A stretch of 11,997 nucleotides of DNA from Chitinivibrionia bacterium (lineage in GTDB: Bacteria > Krumholzibacteriota > Krumholzibacteriia > WVZY01), in contig JACQXT010000180.1 of assembly GCA_016208665.1 (NCBI GenBank), forward strand, positions 1 to 11,997, read 5' to 3'. This document shows positions 1 to 7,191 of the stretch, one piece after another. A model generated the notes under the pieces. The model had not been told where the DNA came from and did not search any database. It saw nothing but the letters and a program-made list of their open reading frames with translations. Positions within the stretch are counted from its first letter, which is position 1. Every line of letters starts with the position of its first letter. A program made the translations under genes and the position numbers.

Positions 1-759
1 CGCCGCCGAGGCGCCGGCCACGGAAGTGCCCGACTTGACCACGACGATGGGTTTCTTCTTGGAGATGCGCTTGGCTAGCTGCGTAAAATTCCGCGGTTTT
101 CCGAAATCCTCGAGATAGAGCGCGATCACTTTCGTATCCTCGTCGTGCTCCCAGTATTCGAGCAGGTCGTTGCCGGACACATCCATCTTGTTGCCTACGC
201 TGATGAAGTAGGATAGCCCCAGATTGAGCTGGTGCGTGGCGAGAAGGATGGCGACGCCCAGCGCGCCACTCTGCGACATCATGGCGAGCACGCCCCGCTC
301 CGGCTGCATGGGCGCGAAGGTCGCGTTCAGGCGCACGTCCTCGATCGCGGTCACGAGCCCCATGCAGTTCGGCCCGACGACGCGGAACTTGTACTTATCC
401 GCGAGGGCGGCAAGCTGCTGCTCCCGTTTGATGCCTTCCCCGCCGATTTCCTTGAATCCGGCGCTGATCACGACGAGGGCTTTCACCCGTTTTTTGCCGC
501 ACTCCTCCGCAATTTCGAGGACTTTCTCCTTCGGCACGACGATGATCGCGAGATCGACTTCGTCCGGAATGCTCAACACGGAGAGGTACGACTTCATGCT
601 GTGAATGAACTCGTATCTCGGATTCACGGGGAAGAGTTTCCCGTTGTACTCGTACATAATCATGTTGCGGAGAATTTCGTGTCCGATGCTCCCTTTTCGG
701 GGAGTGGCTCCGATGACCGCAACCGATTTGGGTTTGAATACAGGATCGAGCGATTTCAT
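1..759 (-). CDS. Acyl-CoA synthetase (ADP-forming), alpha-type N-terminal part, partial
   Basis: Family role: this class converts acyl-CoA, ADP and phosphate to the free acid, CoA and ATP (or the reverse), in the cytoplasm. Seen: 253 codons from the ATG at 759 to the window edge with no stop. Residues 11-30 (KSVAVIGATPRKGSIGHEIL) form the CoA-binding Rossmann motif. VVGPNCMGLV lies at 127-136. MMSQSGALGVAIL at 160-172 and SVGNKMDVSGNDLLEYW at 187-203 are typical of the succinyl-CoA-ligase-like domain. The last residues, VKSGTSVAGASAA, match the segment just before the SSHTG phospho-histidine motif, which would lie outside the window. The ATG is chosen because family members usually begin within about 15 residues of the VAVIGAS motif; the upstream Shine-Dalgarno is weak. 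It follows the RND gene on the same strand after a 183-bp gap. A fused alpha-beta form or a protein-acetyltransferase fusion cannot be excluded because the C-terminus is missing. Confidence 0.9.
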   Translation of the reverse strand, partial: MKSLDPVFKPKSVAVIGATPRKGSIGHEILRNMIMYEYNGKLFPVNPRYEFIHSMKSYLSVLSIPDEVDLAIIVVPKEKVLEIAEECGKKRVKALVVISAGFKEIGGEGIKREQQLAALADKYKFRVVGPNCMGLVTAIEDVRLNATFAPMQPERGVLAMMSQSGALGVAILLATHQLNLGLSYFISVGNKMDVSGNDLLEYWEHDEDTKVIALYLEDFGKPRNFTQLAKRISKKKPIVVVKSGTSVAGASAA

Positions 760-793
760 GATTCTGTGACACCGTCCCTGAATATTGACATCT

Positions 794-914
794 GCCGCGC
801 GAGGGACATGCAGTTGACGAACCGTTCGCGCGGAGCGAGCGAAGATCACCCGCCGCAGGCGGGAAGCTGAGCGGAGCGGGCGCGGGTGAGGAAACTGCAT
901 GCCCCTCGCGCGGC
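794..914. repeat. 121-bp palindromic element with 22-bp inverted arms
   Basis: Arms 794-815 and 893-914 are inverted copies matching at 21 of 22 positions. The single mismatch (A806 opposite C902) becomes a U-G wobble in RNA from the minus strand, the direction of both flanking genes. The 77-base interior holds a perfect 6-bp hairpin (849-854 with 858-863, three-base loop). It also has a near-exact direct repeat, GCGGAGCGAGCG at 830-841 and GCGGAGCGGGCG at 871-882. The element starts about 28 bases after the RND stop codon. No U-run follows either end, so it is not a classic intrinsic terminator. It could be a REP- or MITE-like dispersed palindrome, or a structured RNA that ends or stabilises the operon transcript. 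Confidence 0.75.
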
Positions 915-942
915 TCCGGACCATAACATTACACAGGCAATC

Positions 943-3900
943 TCATTCCCCCCGGTCGAATAAATCATAAATCACCGGGATCGCGTACATCGTGAACACC
1001 GCCGATACCAGCACGCCGCCCATCGTCACGATCGCCATAACCGCGCGGAACTCGCTGCCCGCCCCGCCCAATGCCTGCGGCAGCATGCCGATCGCGATGG
1101 CGAGGTTCGAGATGATGATCGGGCGCAAGCGAACCGGACACGCTTCGAACAAGGCTTCCCGCCGGTTCATCCCCCGCTGCCGGAGCACCGATGTGTAGTC
1201 GAGCAGCAGGATGGCGTTATTCACCACGATCCCCACGAGCATGACGACGGCCATGAGCGAGAAGATGTTGATCGTCTGTCCCGTGAGGAAGAGCGAGAAG
1301 CTCGTTCCCACGAGGCCGAGCGGCAGTGTCGCCATGATGGTGAACGGATGCTTGAACGATTCCAGAGTCGCCGCGAGAACCATGTAGGTCAGAAGAATCG
1401 CCAGAAACAGCGCCTGGAATATCGATGCGAAGGATTCCTCCTGGAATTCAACCATGCCGCCGTAGTGGAGGCGGTACCCGGGCGGAAACTCCATGGCCGA
1501 GGCTTTCTTCCTGATCTCCGCGACCAACTCGTTCAAGGTTCCGCTCCCCACGTTCGCCGAAACGCGGACGAGTTTCTCCCGGTCCTTGCGAAGGATTTGC
1601 TGTTGGGACGTCCCCATGCGGATTTCTCCCAACTGCGTGATGGGCACGACATAGTCCCCCGATGCGATCTCGGTCGAAAGAAAATCGTTCACGCGGTCGC
1701 GGTCGCTCTCGCGATAACGGACGCGGATATCGTATTCATCGTCCTCGATCCGGTAGCGCGACGCGATATCGCCTTCGTATCCGGAGCGCAGGGCCATCGC
1801 CACGACGGCCGAATTCATGCTGAAATGATCGAGCTCCATGCGGTCGGGAATGAACGTCACTTCGGGCTTGTCGGCTTCGAGGCTCGATTTGAGTCCCGAG
1901 AGCCCCCGCACGGTCGCCACCGAATCGTAGAGTTCCTGCGACAGCGTTTCGATCACCGCCATGTCGGGGCCGGTGAGGTTCAACTGAATGTCCGCATCCC
2001 CGCCTTCTTCGCCCCCGGAAATGCTGAGCCTGATCGTCGCGTCGGGAATCGACGAGAGCTTCGGATTCAAGGAGTTTGCAAGATCCTGGATGCCCATCGC
2101 GCGTTCCTTCTTGGGAACGACCTTGAGAATGATCGTGCCGTCTTCGACGCCCTGGTTCGGGCCGCCGGCGGATGTGAGGATCGAAACGGTCTCGGGCAAC
2201 TTTTCGAGTATCGCCTCGATTTCGGTGAGAACCCTGTCGGTCTCGTTCAGGTTGCTGCCCGGCGGCATTTCCACGCTGATCGTGATGAACCCTTCATCCA
2301 TCACCGGCATGAATTCGCCGCCCACGAAGCGGAACAGAAACACTGAAAAGAAGAGAATGAGCGTCGTGGCGATCAGCACCCGCGCCCGGTGCTTTATCGC
2401 CCACTTGAGACTCTCCCGGTACATCCGCTCGATTTCGTTGTAGAAGTTCTCCCATCCCTGTTCGAAACGTTCCAGGAATGCGATTCTCCGTCTCTTCGTC
2501 TCTCCGGCGACCTTCGGTTTGTATCCCCTGAACAGCTTGCTGGCCATGAGCGGCGTGAGGGTGAAGGACACGAGAAGCGAGAAGAGCGTGGCAAAAACGA
2601 CGGTCAGGCCGAACTGGTAGAAAAACCGCCCGACGATGCCGGACATGAACGCGATGGGCGTGAACACCACGATGTTGGTCATTGTCGACGCAATGACGGC
2701 CACCGCTATTTCCGTCGTCCCCTCTATCGCCGCCTCGTCGGCCGGCTTGCCCATATCGAGGTAGCGGATGATGTTCTCGAGTACGATGATCGCGTTCGTA
2801 ACCAGGATGCCGACCGTGATGCCGAGCGCCATGAGCGTTAAAATGTTGAGCGTGAACCCGGCAAAGTCTATCAAGAGAAAGGTTGCGATAACGGATGTGG
2901 GCATCGCGACTGCGGCTATGGTCGTCACGCGAAAACTGTGGAGAAAGAGATAGAGCAAAATGGTCGTGAGGAGGATGCCGAGGAAAATGTTCTGCGTGAC
3001 GTCCTTCACGGCATCCTTGATGAACTGGGAGGCGTCCTGGGCGACGGTGATGACATAGTCCGGCGGCAGGATTTCCTTGAGTTCTTCGATCGCCTGGTAA
3101 ATGCCTTCGGACGCCTTGACCGCGTTGGCGCCGGAGCGCTTCTGGATCGCCACCTTGACCGTCGGCTGTCCGTTGAATCGGGACAGATCGCGCCGGTCTT
3201 TGAACCCGTCGTATACTTCGGCGACGTTTTCAAGAGCGATGGAGCCGTTGTCCTTCAGCGGGATGCGGATCTTCCTCATCCCCTCGAGATCGTCGAACTC
3301 GCCGAGGAGCCGCAGCGTGTATTCCTTGCGTTCTTCGGTGATGCGGCCGGCGGGCACGTTCAGGTTCTCTGCGCCGATCGCGCCCACTATCTGGGGGAGC
3401 GACAACCCGTATGCCTTCATCAGGCGCTTGTCGACCGCGACCTGGATCTCCCGCTCCCTCCCGCCGACGATATCGACCGTTGCCACGCCTTCCACTCGCG
3501 AGAAGTGGTCCTTGACGACGTTCTTGGTGGTTTCATACACCTCGTTCAACGGCCGGGGGCTGGAAATCGCGAGATTGATGATCGGCTGGGCGTTGATGTC
3601 GAATTTTTGAACGATGGGCGGCTCCGCGTCCTCCGGAAAACCCGCTACGATCGCATCCACCTTGTCCTTGACCTCGATGGCGACGATGTCGACGTCCACG
3701 CCCAGCTCGAATTCCATGACGACGAGGGAGTAACTCTCCTGGGATATGGATTCGAGGTTCTTGAGATTCGCGATCGTGCTGACGGCGTCTTCGATCTCCT
3801 TGGTGATCTGCGTCTCGACCTCGCCGGGGCCCGCGCCGGGGTATATGGTTGTCACGATGACGAACGGAAACTCGACCTCGGGCATGAGGTCGATGACCAG

Positions 3901-3993
3901 GCGCCGCCAGGAGAAGAAGCCGAGCACCACGAATGAAAGCACGAACATGGTGGTGAGCACGGGCTTGCGGACTGACATTCTCGCGAGAAACAC
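943..3993 (-). CDS. RND efflux pump inner-membrane permease (AcrB/HAE1-like)
   Basis: The ion-driven inner-membrane component of a tripartite efflux pump, exporting substrates through the periplasmic adaptor and outer-membrane channel encoded upstream. Seen: 1016 residues, close to the usual 1020-1050. TM1 lies at about 11-29, followed by a porter domain. TM helices 2-6 run from about 335 to 485. A second half repeats the pattern, with TM8-12 at about 855-1010. RLRPIIISNLAIAIGMLP at 955-972 is the TM11 signature and keeps the Arg equivalent to AcrB R971. Odd: TM4 reads GILVTNAIIVLEN at 395-407, so the AcrB D407/D408 pair is T399/N400. TM10 reads GIVVNNAILLLDY at 921-933, so AcrB K940 is N925. 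The start is GTG at 3993, supported by AGAAGG nine bases upstream; an in-frame ATG at 3978 is the alternative. Last gene of the operon. Substrate unknown. Confidence 0.95.
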   Translation of the reverse strand: MFLARMSVRKPVLTTMFVLSFVVLGFFSWRRLVIDLMPEVEFPFVIVTTIYPGAGPGEVETQITKEIEDAVSTIANLKNLESISQESYSLVVMEFELGVDVDIVAIEVKDKVDAIVAGFPEDAEPPIVQKFDINAQPIINLAISSPRPLNEVYETTKNVVKDHFSRVEGVATVDIVGGREREIQVAVDKRLMKAYGLSLPQIVGAIGAENLNVPAGRITEERKEYTLRLLGEFDDLEGMRKIRIPLKDNGSIALENVAEVYDGFKDRRDLSRFNGQPTVKVAIQKRSGANAVKASEGIYQAIEELKEILPPDYVITVAQDASQFIKDAVKDVTQNIFLGILLTTILLYLFLHSFRVTTIAAVAMPTSVIATFLLIDFAGFTLNILTLMALGITVGILVTNAIIVLENIIRYLDMGKPADEAAIEGTTEIAVAVIASTMTNIVVFTPIAFMSGIVGRFFYQFGLTVVFATLFSLLVSFTLTPLMASKLFRGYKPKVAGETKRRRIAFLERFEQGWENFYNEIERMYRESLKWAIKHRARVLIATTLILFFSVFLFRFVGGEFMPVMDEGFITISVEMPPGSNLNETDRVLTEIEAILEKLPETVSILTSAGGPNQGVEDGTIILKVVPKKERAMGIQDLANSLNPKLSSIPDATIRLSISGGEEGGDADIQLNLTGPDMAVIETLSQELYDSVATVRGLSGLKSSLEADKPEVTFIPDRMELDHFSMNSAVVAMALRSGYEGDIASRYRIEDDEYDIRVRYRESDRDRVNDFLSTEIASGDYVVPITQLGEIRMGTSQQQILRKDREKLVRVSANVGSGTLNELVAEIRKKASAMEFPPGYRLHYGGMVEFQEESFASIFQALFLAILLTYMVLAATLESFKHPFTIMATLPLGLVGTSFSLFLTGQTINIFSLMAVVMLVGIVVNNAILLLDYTSVLRQRGMNRREALFEACPVRLRPIIISNLAIAIGMLPQALGGAGSEFRAVMAIVTMGGVLVSAVFTMYAIPVIYDLFDRGE

Positions 3994-4002
3994 GGTTTGC
4001 TA

Positions 4003-4008
4003 CCTTCT
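4003..4008 (-). promoter_or_regulatory. Ribosome binding site of the RND gene
   Basis: The minus strand reads AGAAGG, then nine bases, then GTG at 3993. This decides for the GTG start over the ATG five codons later, whose upstream sequence is inside the reading frame and has only a weak GAGA. Confidence 0.6.
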
Positions 4009-4071
4009 GTTATGGGTTTGGGGAGGCTCGTTTGTCCCCAAATCGCCGAGGGAAAATCGAGACGCACCCAA

Positions 4072-4146
4072 TTACTGCGTGTGGATCTTTACTTTCTTTC
4101 CGTCGGCGAGCTTGAACTGCCCCCCGACGACCAGCGTGTCGCCCTC
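4072..4146 (-). other. Out-of-frame remnant of the membrane-fusion protein C-terminus
   Basis: Read in the -1 frame relative to the upstream gene, these 25 codons give EGDTLVVGGQFKLADGKKVK followed by IHTQ and a TAA stop. Membrane-fusion proteins of RND pumps normally end in just such a segment (a Gly-Asp-x-Val-Val-x-x-Gly-Gln core, then a Lys-Leu-x-Asp-Gly-x-x-Val tail). It therefore looks like the original 3' end of the 4089-5144 gene, separated from it by an indel at about 4146. Confidence 0.75.
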
Positions 4147-5144
4147 TCGCCGTTGCTCACGCCTTGCGTGACGGGCGTCATGACGGCCATGCCGTTCCTC
4201 ACCAGATACATGAAATCCCCCGCCATTCTCCGCACGAGCGCATCCTGAGGAATCGTGATGATGTCGTCGGTCTTCTCTACCAGCACCTTCACCGACGCCA
4301 CGAGACCCGGTTTGAGCTTGCCCTCGCCGTTGTCGGCGACGATCTCCGCGAGGAAAAGTTTCGAGCCGGCATCCGCCGACAGGGAAACACGCTGCACTTC
4401 TCCGTCGGCCTCGCATGCGGTCGTGTCTCCCGTATCCCGGCTCCCCGCGATACTCGAGAGACAGATCCGCACACTCTGCCCGGGCTTGAGGAGGCGCACC
4501 TCGTCCTGCCCTACCATGCACCGAACCCGCACGGTGCCGGTGGACGCGACCGTCGCCAGCGGCATGCCGGGCACCGCCGGTTTGCCCTCGACGGCGTCGA
4601 CGCGCGTGACGATGCCGTCGATGGGGGATACGAGATCCACCATGGAGCGGGCTTCCTGGAATTGCGCGTTTGCGTTCCGGCAGTTGAGCCGCGCCTGCTC
4701 GAGCATCTGCTCTGAAACGGCGCCTTCCTTGAACATGTTTTCCATCCGCTCCGCGTCCCGTTTCGCGTTGTCGTACGCTTCCCTGGCAAGCGCGTATTGA
4801 TGGAAGGAGTTTCCGGCCCTGTCGCGGGCCAGCTCGATGATGAGATCGCCCTTCTTCACGCGCTCCCCTTCCCGCCTGACGATGTTCACGATATCGATCG
4901 GGAGCGAGCTGGAAATCTCCGCCTGCTCGATTCCCTCGACTTCGCCCATGAGATCGAGGTAGCGGCTGATGGATCCCTTCTCGAGAACGAGCACGTCCAC
5001 CGGAATACCCTCCGCCGCCTGTATCTCGTCGATGCTCATGGCCGACGTCCGACCCCGCAGCGCGACGAACCGGAACACGAATACGATCACGATCAGTATG
5101 AAAATCGCACCTGTGATTACTTTCGCCGTTTTCCCAACAGTCAT
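4089..5144 (-). CDS. RND membrane-fusion (periplasmic adaptor) protein, frameshifted near its 3' end
   Basis: Bridges the RND pump and the TolC-like channel across the periplasm. Seen: 351 codons. A membrane anchor spans about 8-28 with no lipobox Cys. The first lipoyl half is at 68-105 (ISSSLPIDIVNIVRREGERV), an alpha-helical hairpin at about 106-168, and the second lipoyl half at 171-200 (LVSPIDGIVTRVDAVEG). Beta-barrel and proximal domains follow, with KLKPGLVASVKV at 276-287 and ITIPQDALVRR at 296-306. After E333 (about 4146) the frame runs into a low-complexity Ser-rich tail, RATRWSSGGSSSSPTERK, unlike the family. The family-like end is found in another frame down to 4072. Start ATG 5144 has CAGGAG eight bases upstream and sits 18 bases after the TolC stop. 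The indel may be real (a pseudogene or altered C-terminus) or a sequence error. Confidence 0.88.
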   Translation of the reverse strand: MTVGKTAKVITGAIFILIVIVFVFRFVALRGRTSAMSIDEIQAAEGIPVDVLVLEKGSISRYLDLMGEVEGIEQAEISSSLPIDIVNIVRREGERVKKGDLIIELARDRAGNSFHQYALAREAYDNAKRDAERMENMFKEGAVSEQMLEQARLNCRNANAQFQEARSMVDLVSPIDGIVTRVDAVEGKPAVPGMPLATVASTGTVRVRCMVGQDEVRLLKPGQSVRICLSSIAGSRDTGDTTACEADGEVQRVSLSADAGSKLFLAEIVADNGEGKLKPGLVASVKVLVEKTDDIITIPQDALVRRMAGDFMYLVRNGMAVMTPVTQGVSNGERATRWSSGGSSSSPTERK

Positions 5145-5152
5145 TGTCTTCG

Positions 5153-5158
5153 CTCCTG
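5153..5158 (-). promoter_or_regulatory. Ribosome binding site of the membrane-fusion gene
   Basis: The minus strand reads CAGGAG eight bases before the ATG at 5144, inside the 18-base gap after the TolC stop codon. This supports translation from a shared operon transcript. Confidence 0.65.
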
Positions 5159-5162
5159 ATTC

Positions 5163-6530
5163 TTAATCGCCCATGGCGTTTTCGAGCCGTTCCGCCGTGA
5201 TGATGCAATTATACACGGCGCGCAGATGGTTGAGACGCGCGCTCGTGAGGGCAAATTCGGTATCGCTCAATTCGAGGGACGTCGATAATCCGTTCTGATA
5301 GCGCACCAGTCCCAGGCGGTACGCTTCCTCGGCCAGCGCGACCGTCGCTTCCTGTCCCTTCAGGTTATCCATATCGGCAACGAGTTCGCTGTACAGCTGC
5401 GTCACCTGGAGCTCGACGGCCTTTTCGATCTTCTGCAGCGAGTAGCGCATGATGCCGAAATCGGCCTTCGCCTGCTGAACCTTGCCCCGCGTCGAGAAGC
5501 CGTCGAACAGAGGCACGGAGAGGACCAGCCCGACGCCGAAACTCTGGGCGAATTTGTCCCGGGACGGGAAAAACGAGTCCGATTCCTGTCCCTGGAGAGT
5601 ATAGGCGCCGACCGCGGAAAGGAACGGGAAGTTGTTTCGCTTCGTCACGCTCACGATCTTCTCGGTCATGGCCACCCGAAGCCGCATCGCGGCGACATCG
5701 GGGCGGTTCGCCAGAGCCCTGTCGATTGCGCTTTCGAGGTCATACTCGCCGGGAGCAAACTCGAGGCGATCGGTCAATTTCACGGGCGCCGAACGGTCGA
5801 TGCCGGCGATTCTCTTGAGATCGAGCATCGAGAGAACCCGCGCATTTTCGCTTTCGATCACGGCCGGCTCGGCGTTCTTGACGGCGACCGCGGCGCGAAT
5901 CGAATCGAACCGCGCTGCCACGCGCTGGTCGAGCTTCACGATCGTCTCGTCCAGGTGCCTCCGGGTCTGATCGAGGGCCTGCGCGCTGATTGCGAACGCC
6001 GCATCGGCGAGCAGAACGCGGTAGTACGCTTCTTTTATATCCAGCACTACCTGCTGCTGCGCGGCGTTGAGGTCCTTTTCCGAACTTTTGAGATAGTAGT
6101 CGGCGATCTTTATGGCGCCGCCGATTCTGCCGAAGGCGTAGAGCGGTTGCCGGGCGCTGACCGACATCACAAAGTCGTTCTTCTCCCCGATCTCTATCTT
6201 GAGGACTTCATCGTCGTTTTCCGGATTGGGGAAGAAGATCACCGGTCGGAGGACGTTTCTCGTGTACCCGGCCTGCCCCGCGATGTTGGGGAGTGCGGCG
6301 GAATACGCCTCCTTCTTGCGTCCGTACGCCTTGTCGAGATCGGATTCCGCTATCTTGACGTCCTCATTGTGCTGGAGGGCGAGCCGCACCGCCTGGCTGA
6401 GACTGAGGTAAAGCGTGTCCTCGCTCGCGAGGGCTTCATCCGGGGCGTTGGATCGCGCCGGCGCTTGAGCGCACAGCAGAATCAAGGCGGCGGTTAATGG
6501 CCCGGCCGACGCCTGGAACGACTTTCTCAT
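5163..6530 (-). CDS. TolC-family outer-membrane efflux channel
   Basis: Outer-membrane exit duct of the tripartite pump. Seen: 455 residues from the chosen ATG. A Sec signal peptide covers about 1-29, with hydrophobic core LTAALILLC and a probable cut after ARSNA. The Cys in it is preceded by Leu-Leu, so a lipoprotein site is unlikely. Two tandem outer-membrane-efflux repeats follow: SLSQAVRLALQHNEDVKIAE near the N-terminus and DLESAIDRALANRPDVAAMR in the middle. Each is followed by long helices and a short beta segment (SVSARQPLYAFGRIGGAIK; GLVLSVPLFDGFSTRGKVQQ). Length is usual for the family (420-490). An in-frame ATG at 6551 would add seven residues and overlap the arsC-like gene by 14 bases. 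The 6530 start is preferred because TAAGGG lies four bases upstream of it, whereas 6551 has no clear site. Second gene of the operon. Confidence 0.92.
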   Translation of the reverse strand: MRKSFQASAGPLTAALILLCAQAPARSNAPDEALASEDTLYLSLSQAVRLALQHNEDVKIAESDLDKAYGRKKEAYSAALPNIAGQAGYTRNVLRPVIFFPNPENDDEVLKIEIGEKNDFVMSVSARQPLYAFGRIGGAIKIADYYLKSSEKDLNAAQQQVVLDIKEAYYRVLLADAAFAISAQALDQTRRHLDETIVKLDQRVAARFDSIRAAVAVKNAEPAVIESENARVLSMLDLKRIAGIDRSAPVKLTDRLEFAPGEYDLESAIDRALANRPDVAAMRLRVAMTEKIVSVTKRNNFPFLSAVGAYTLQGQESDSFFPSRDKFAQSFGVGLVLSVPLFDGFSTRGKVQQAKADFGIMRYSLQKIEKAVELQVTQLYSELVADMDNLKGQEATVALAEEAYRLGLVRYQNGLSTSLELSDTEFALTSARLNHLRAVYNCIITAERLENAMGD

Positions 6531-6537
6531 TATGCCC

Positions 6538-6987
6538 TTACGTATTTTCATCGGATGAAATGGTGTTCTCTCTCCAGATTGTTTCGAGAAGCTGTCTGAC
6601 CCTGCTCTCTATATCGTCCCGCACCCTTCGAAACACGTCCATGGGGCGCCCGACCGGGTCTTCTATCGGCCAGTCGATCTTTTCGCCCGCATACGTCACC
6701 GGGCACAATTGGCTTGCCGAGCAGCATCCCATCGTGACGACGTAATCCATCTCGTCGAGCGGCACGTCTCCGAGTCCCTTAGAATACTGCCGCGAAATAT
6801 CGATCCCGATCTCCTCCATCGCGGCGCATGCGTCCTTGCTCAACACGCCGGAATGGTTGGTGCCGGCGCTGTACGGTTCGACGAGATCGCCGGCGATATG
6901 GCGGGCGAATCCCTCCGCCATCTGCGAACGGCACATATTGCCTATGCAGACAAAAAGAACCTTCTTCTTCCGCGTGCCTTGTGCCAC
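6538..6987 (-). CDS. arsC: Thioredoxin-coupled-type arsenate reductase / low-molecular-weight protein tyrosine phosphatase homologue
   Basis: Family role: the pI258-type ArsC enzymes reduce arsenate to arsenite using three cysteines and thioredoxin; relatives are tyrosine phosphatases. Seen: 149 residues. The P-loop VLFVCIGNMCRSQMAEG carries the CX5R nucleophile signature (C14, R20). TMGCCSASQLCP carries C88 and C95 spaced CX6C, as in the redox pair of pI258 ArsC. The catalytic DP (D110-P111) lies in DWPIEDPVG. All residues for reductase chemistry are thus present, which favours reductase over plain phosphatase. The GTG start at 6987 is chosen because GAGGAG lies seven bases upstream; an open frame continues to a TTG at 7062 but adds an unconserved extension. 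It is the first gene of the efflux operon. No arsR, arsB or acr3 accompanies it. Confidence 0.87.
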   Translation of the reverse strand: MAQGTRKKKVLFVCIGNMCRSQMAEGFARHIAGDLVEPYSAGTNHSGVLSKDACAAMEEIGIDISRQYSKGLGDVPLDEMDYVVTMGCCSASQLCPVTYAGEKIDWPIEDPVGRPMDVFRRVRDDIESRVRQLLETIWRENTISSDENT

Positions 6988-6994
6988 GAAGGCG

Positions 6995-7000
6995 CTCCTC
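6995..7000 (-). promoter_or_regulatory. Ribosome binding site deciding the arsC-like start
   Basis: The minus strand reads GAGGAG, seven bases before the GTG at 6987. This is the best site upstream of the P-loop and argues against the longer frame beginning at 7062. Confidence 0.65.
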
Positions 7001-7093
7001 TCAAAGTCGCTTTTGGGTATAGTACTGTTCGGAGATGTTTCCGTAACGGCGGCCCGCACCAAGAACCCCTGGAAGTCGGGAATTTCCGATAAA

Positions 7094-7120
7094 AATATAG
7101 TATTTAGGCGGAAATCTCAA
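7094..7120 (-). promoter_or_regulatory. Possible sigma70-like promoter of the arsC-efflux operon
   Basis: The minus strand has TTGAGA (7120-7115) and TATATT (7099-7094) separated by 15 bases, in a short AT-rich stretch between the symporter and the arsC-like gene. The spacing is one to two bases short of ideal, so this is a candidate only. It would give a leader of about 100 bases before the GTG at 6987. Confidence 0.35.
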
Positions 7121-7131
7121 GCACTAAGTTT

Positions 7132-7148
7132 GGGCCGAAACGCGGCCC
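7132..7148. other. Small GC hairpin downstream of the symporter gene
   Basis: GGGCCG and CGGCCC form a perfect 6-bp stem with a 5-base loop, 44 bases after the symporter stop. It lies where a terminator would be expected between the symporter and the operon promoter. No T-run follows on the minus strand, so a terminator role is weakly supported. Confidence 0.3.
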
Positions 7149-7191
7149 GCGGGGGCTGACTTGGCGCTGCATCTGCAGATCTGGCCGCCGA

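Noticed and set aside
395..870. Frames of 125 and 212 codons overlapping the acyl-CoA synthetase gene
   Set aside because: They are shadows of the synthetase reading frame, whose motifs are unambiguous; one of them also runs into the palindromic element.
1348..2346. 332-codon plus-strand frame, and a similar one at 2938-3936
   Set aside because: Both are complementary shadows of the RND gene, rich in His, Arg and Asp, with no domain pattern.
6988..7062. N-terminal extension of the arsC-like protein from a TTG at 7062
   Set aside because: The residues are unlike the family, and a strong GAGGAG site points to the GTG at 6987.
7171..7180. Perfect 10-bp palindrome ATCTGCAGAT just after the symporter gene
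   Set aside because: It is short, pairing does not extend outwards, no T-run follows, and it could be chance.
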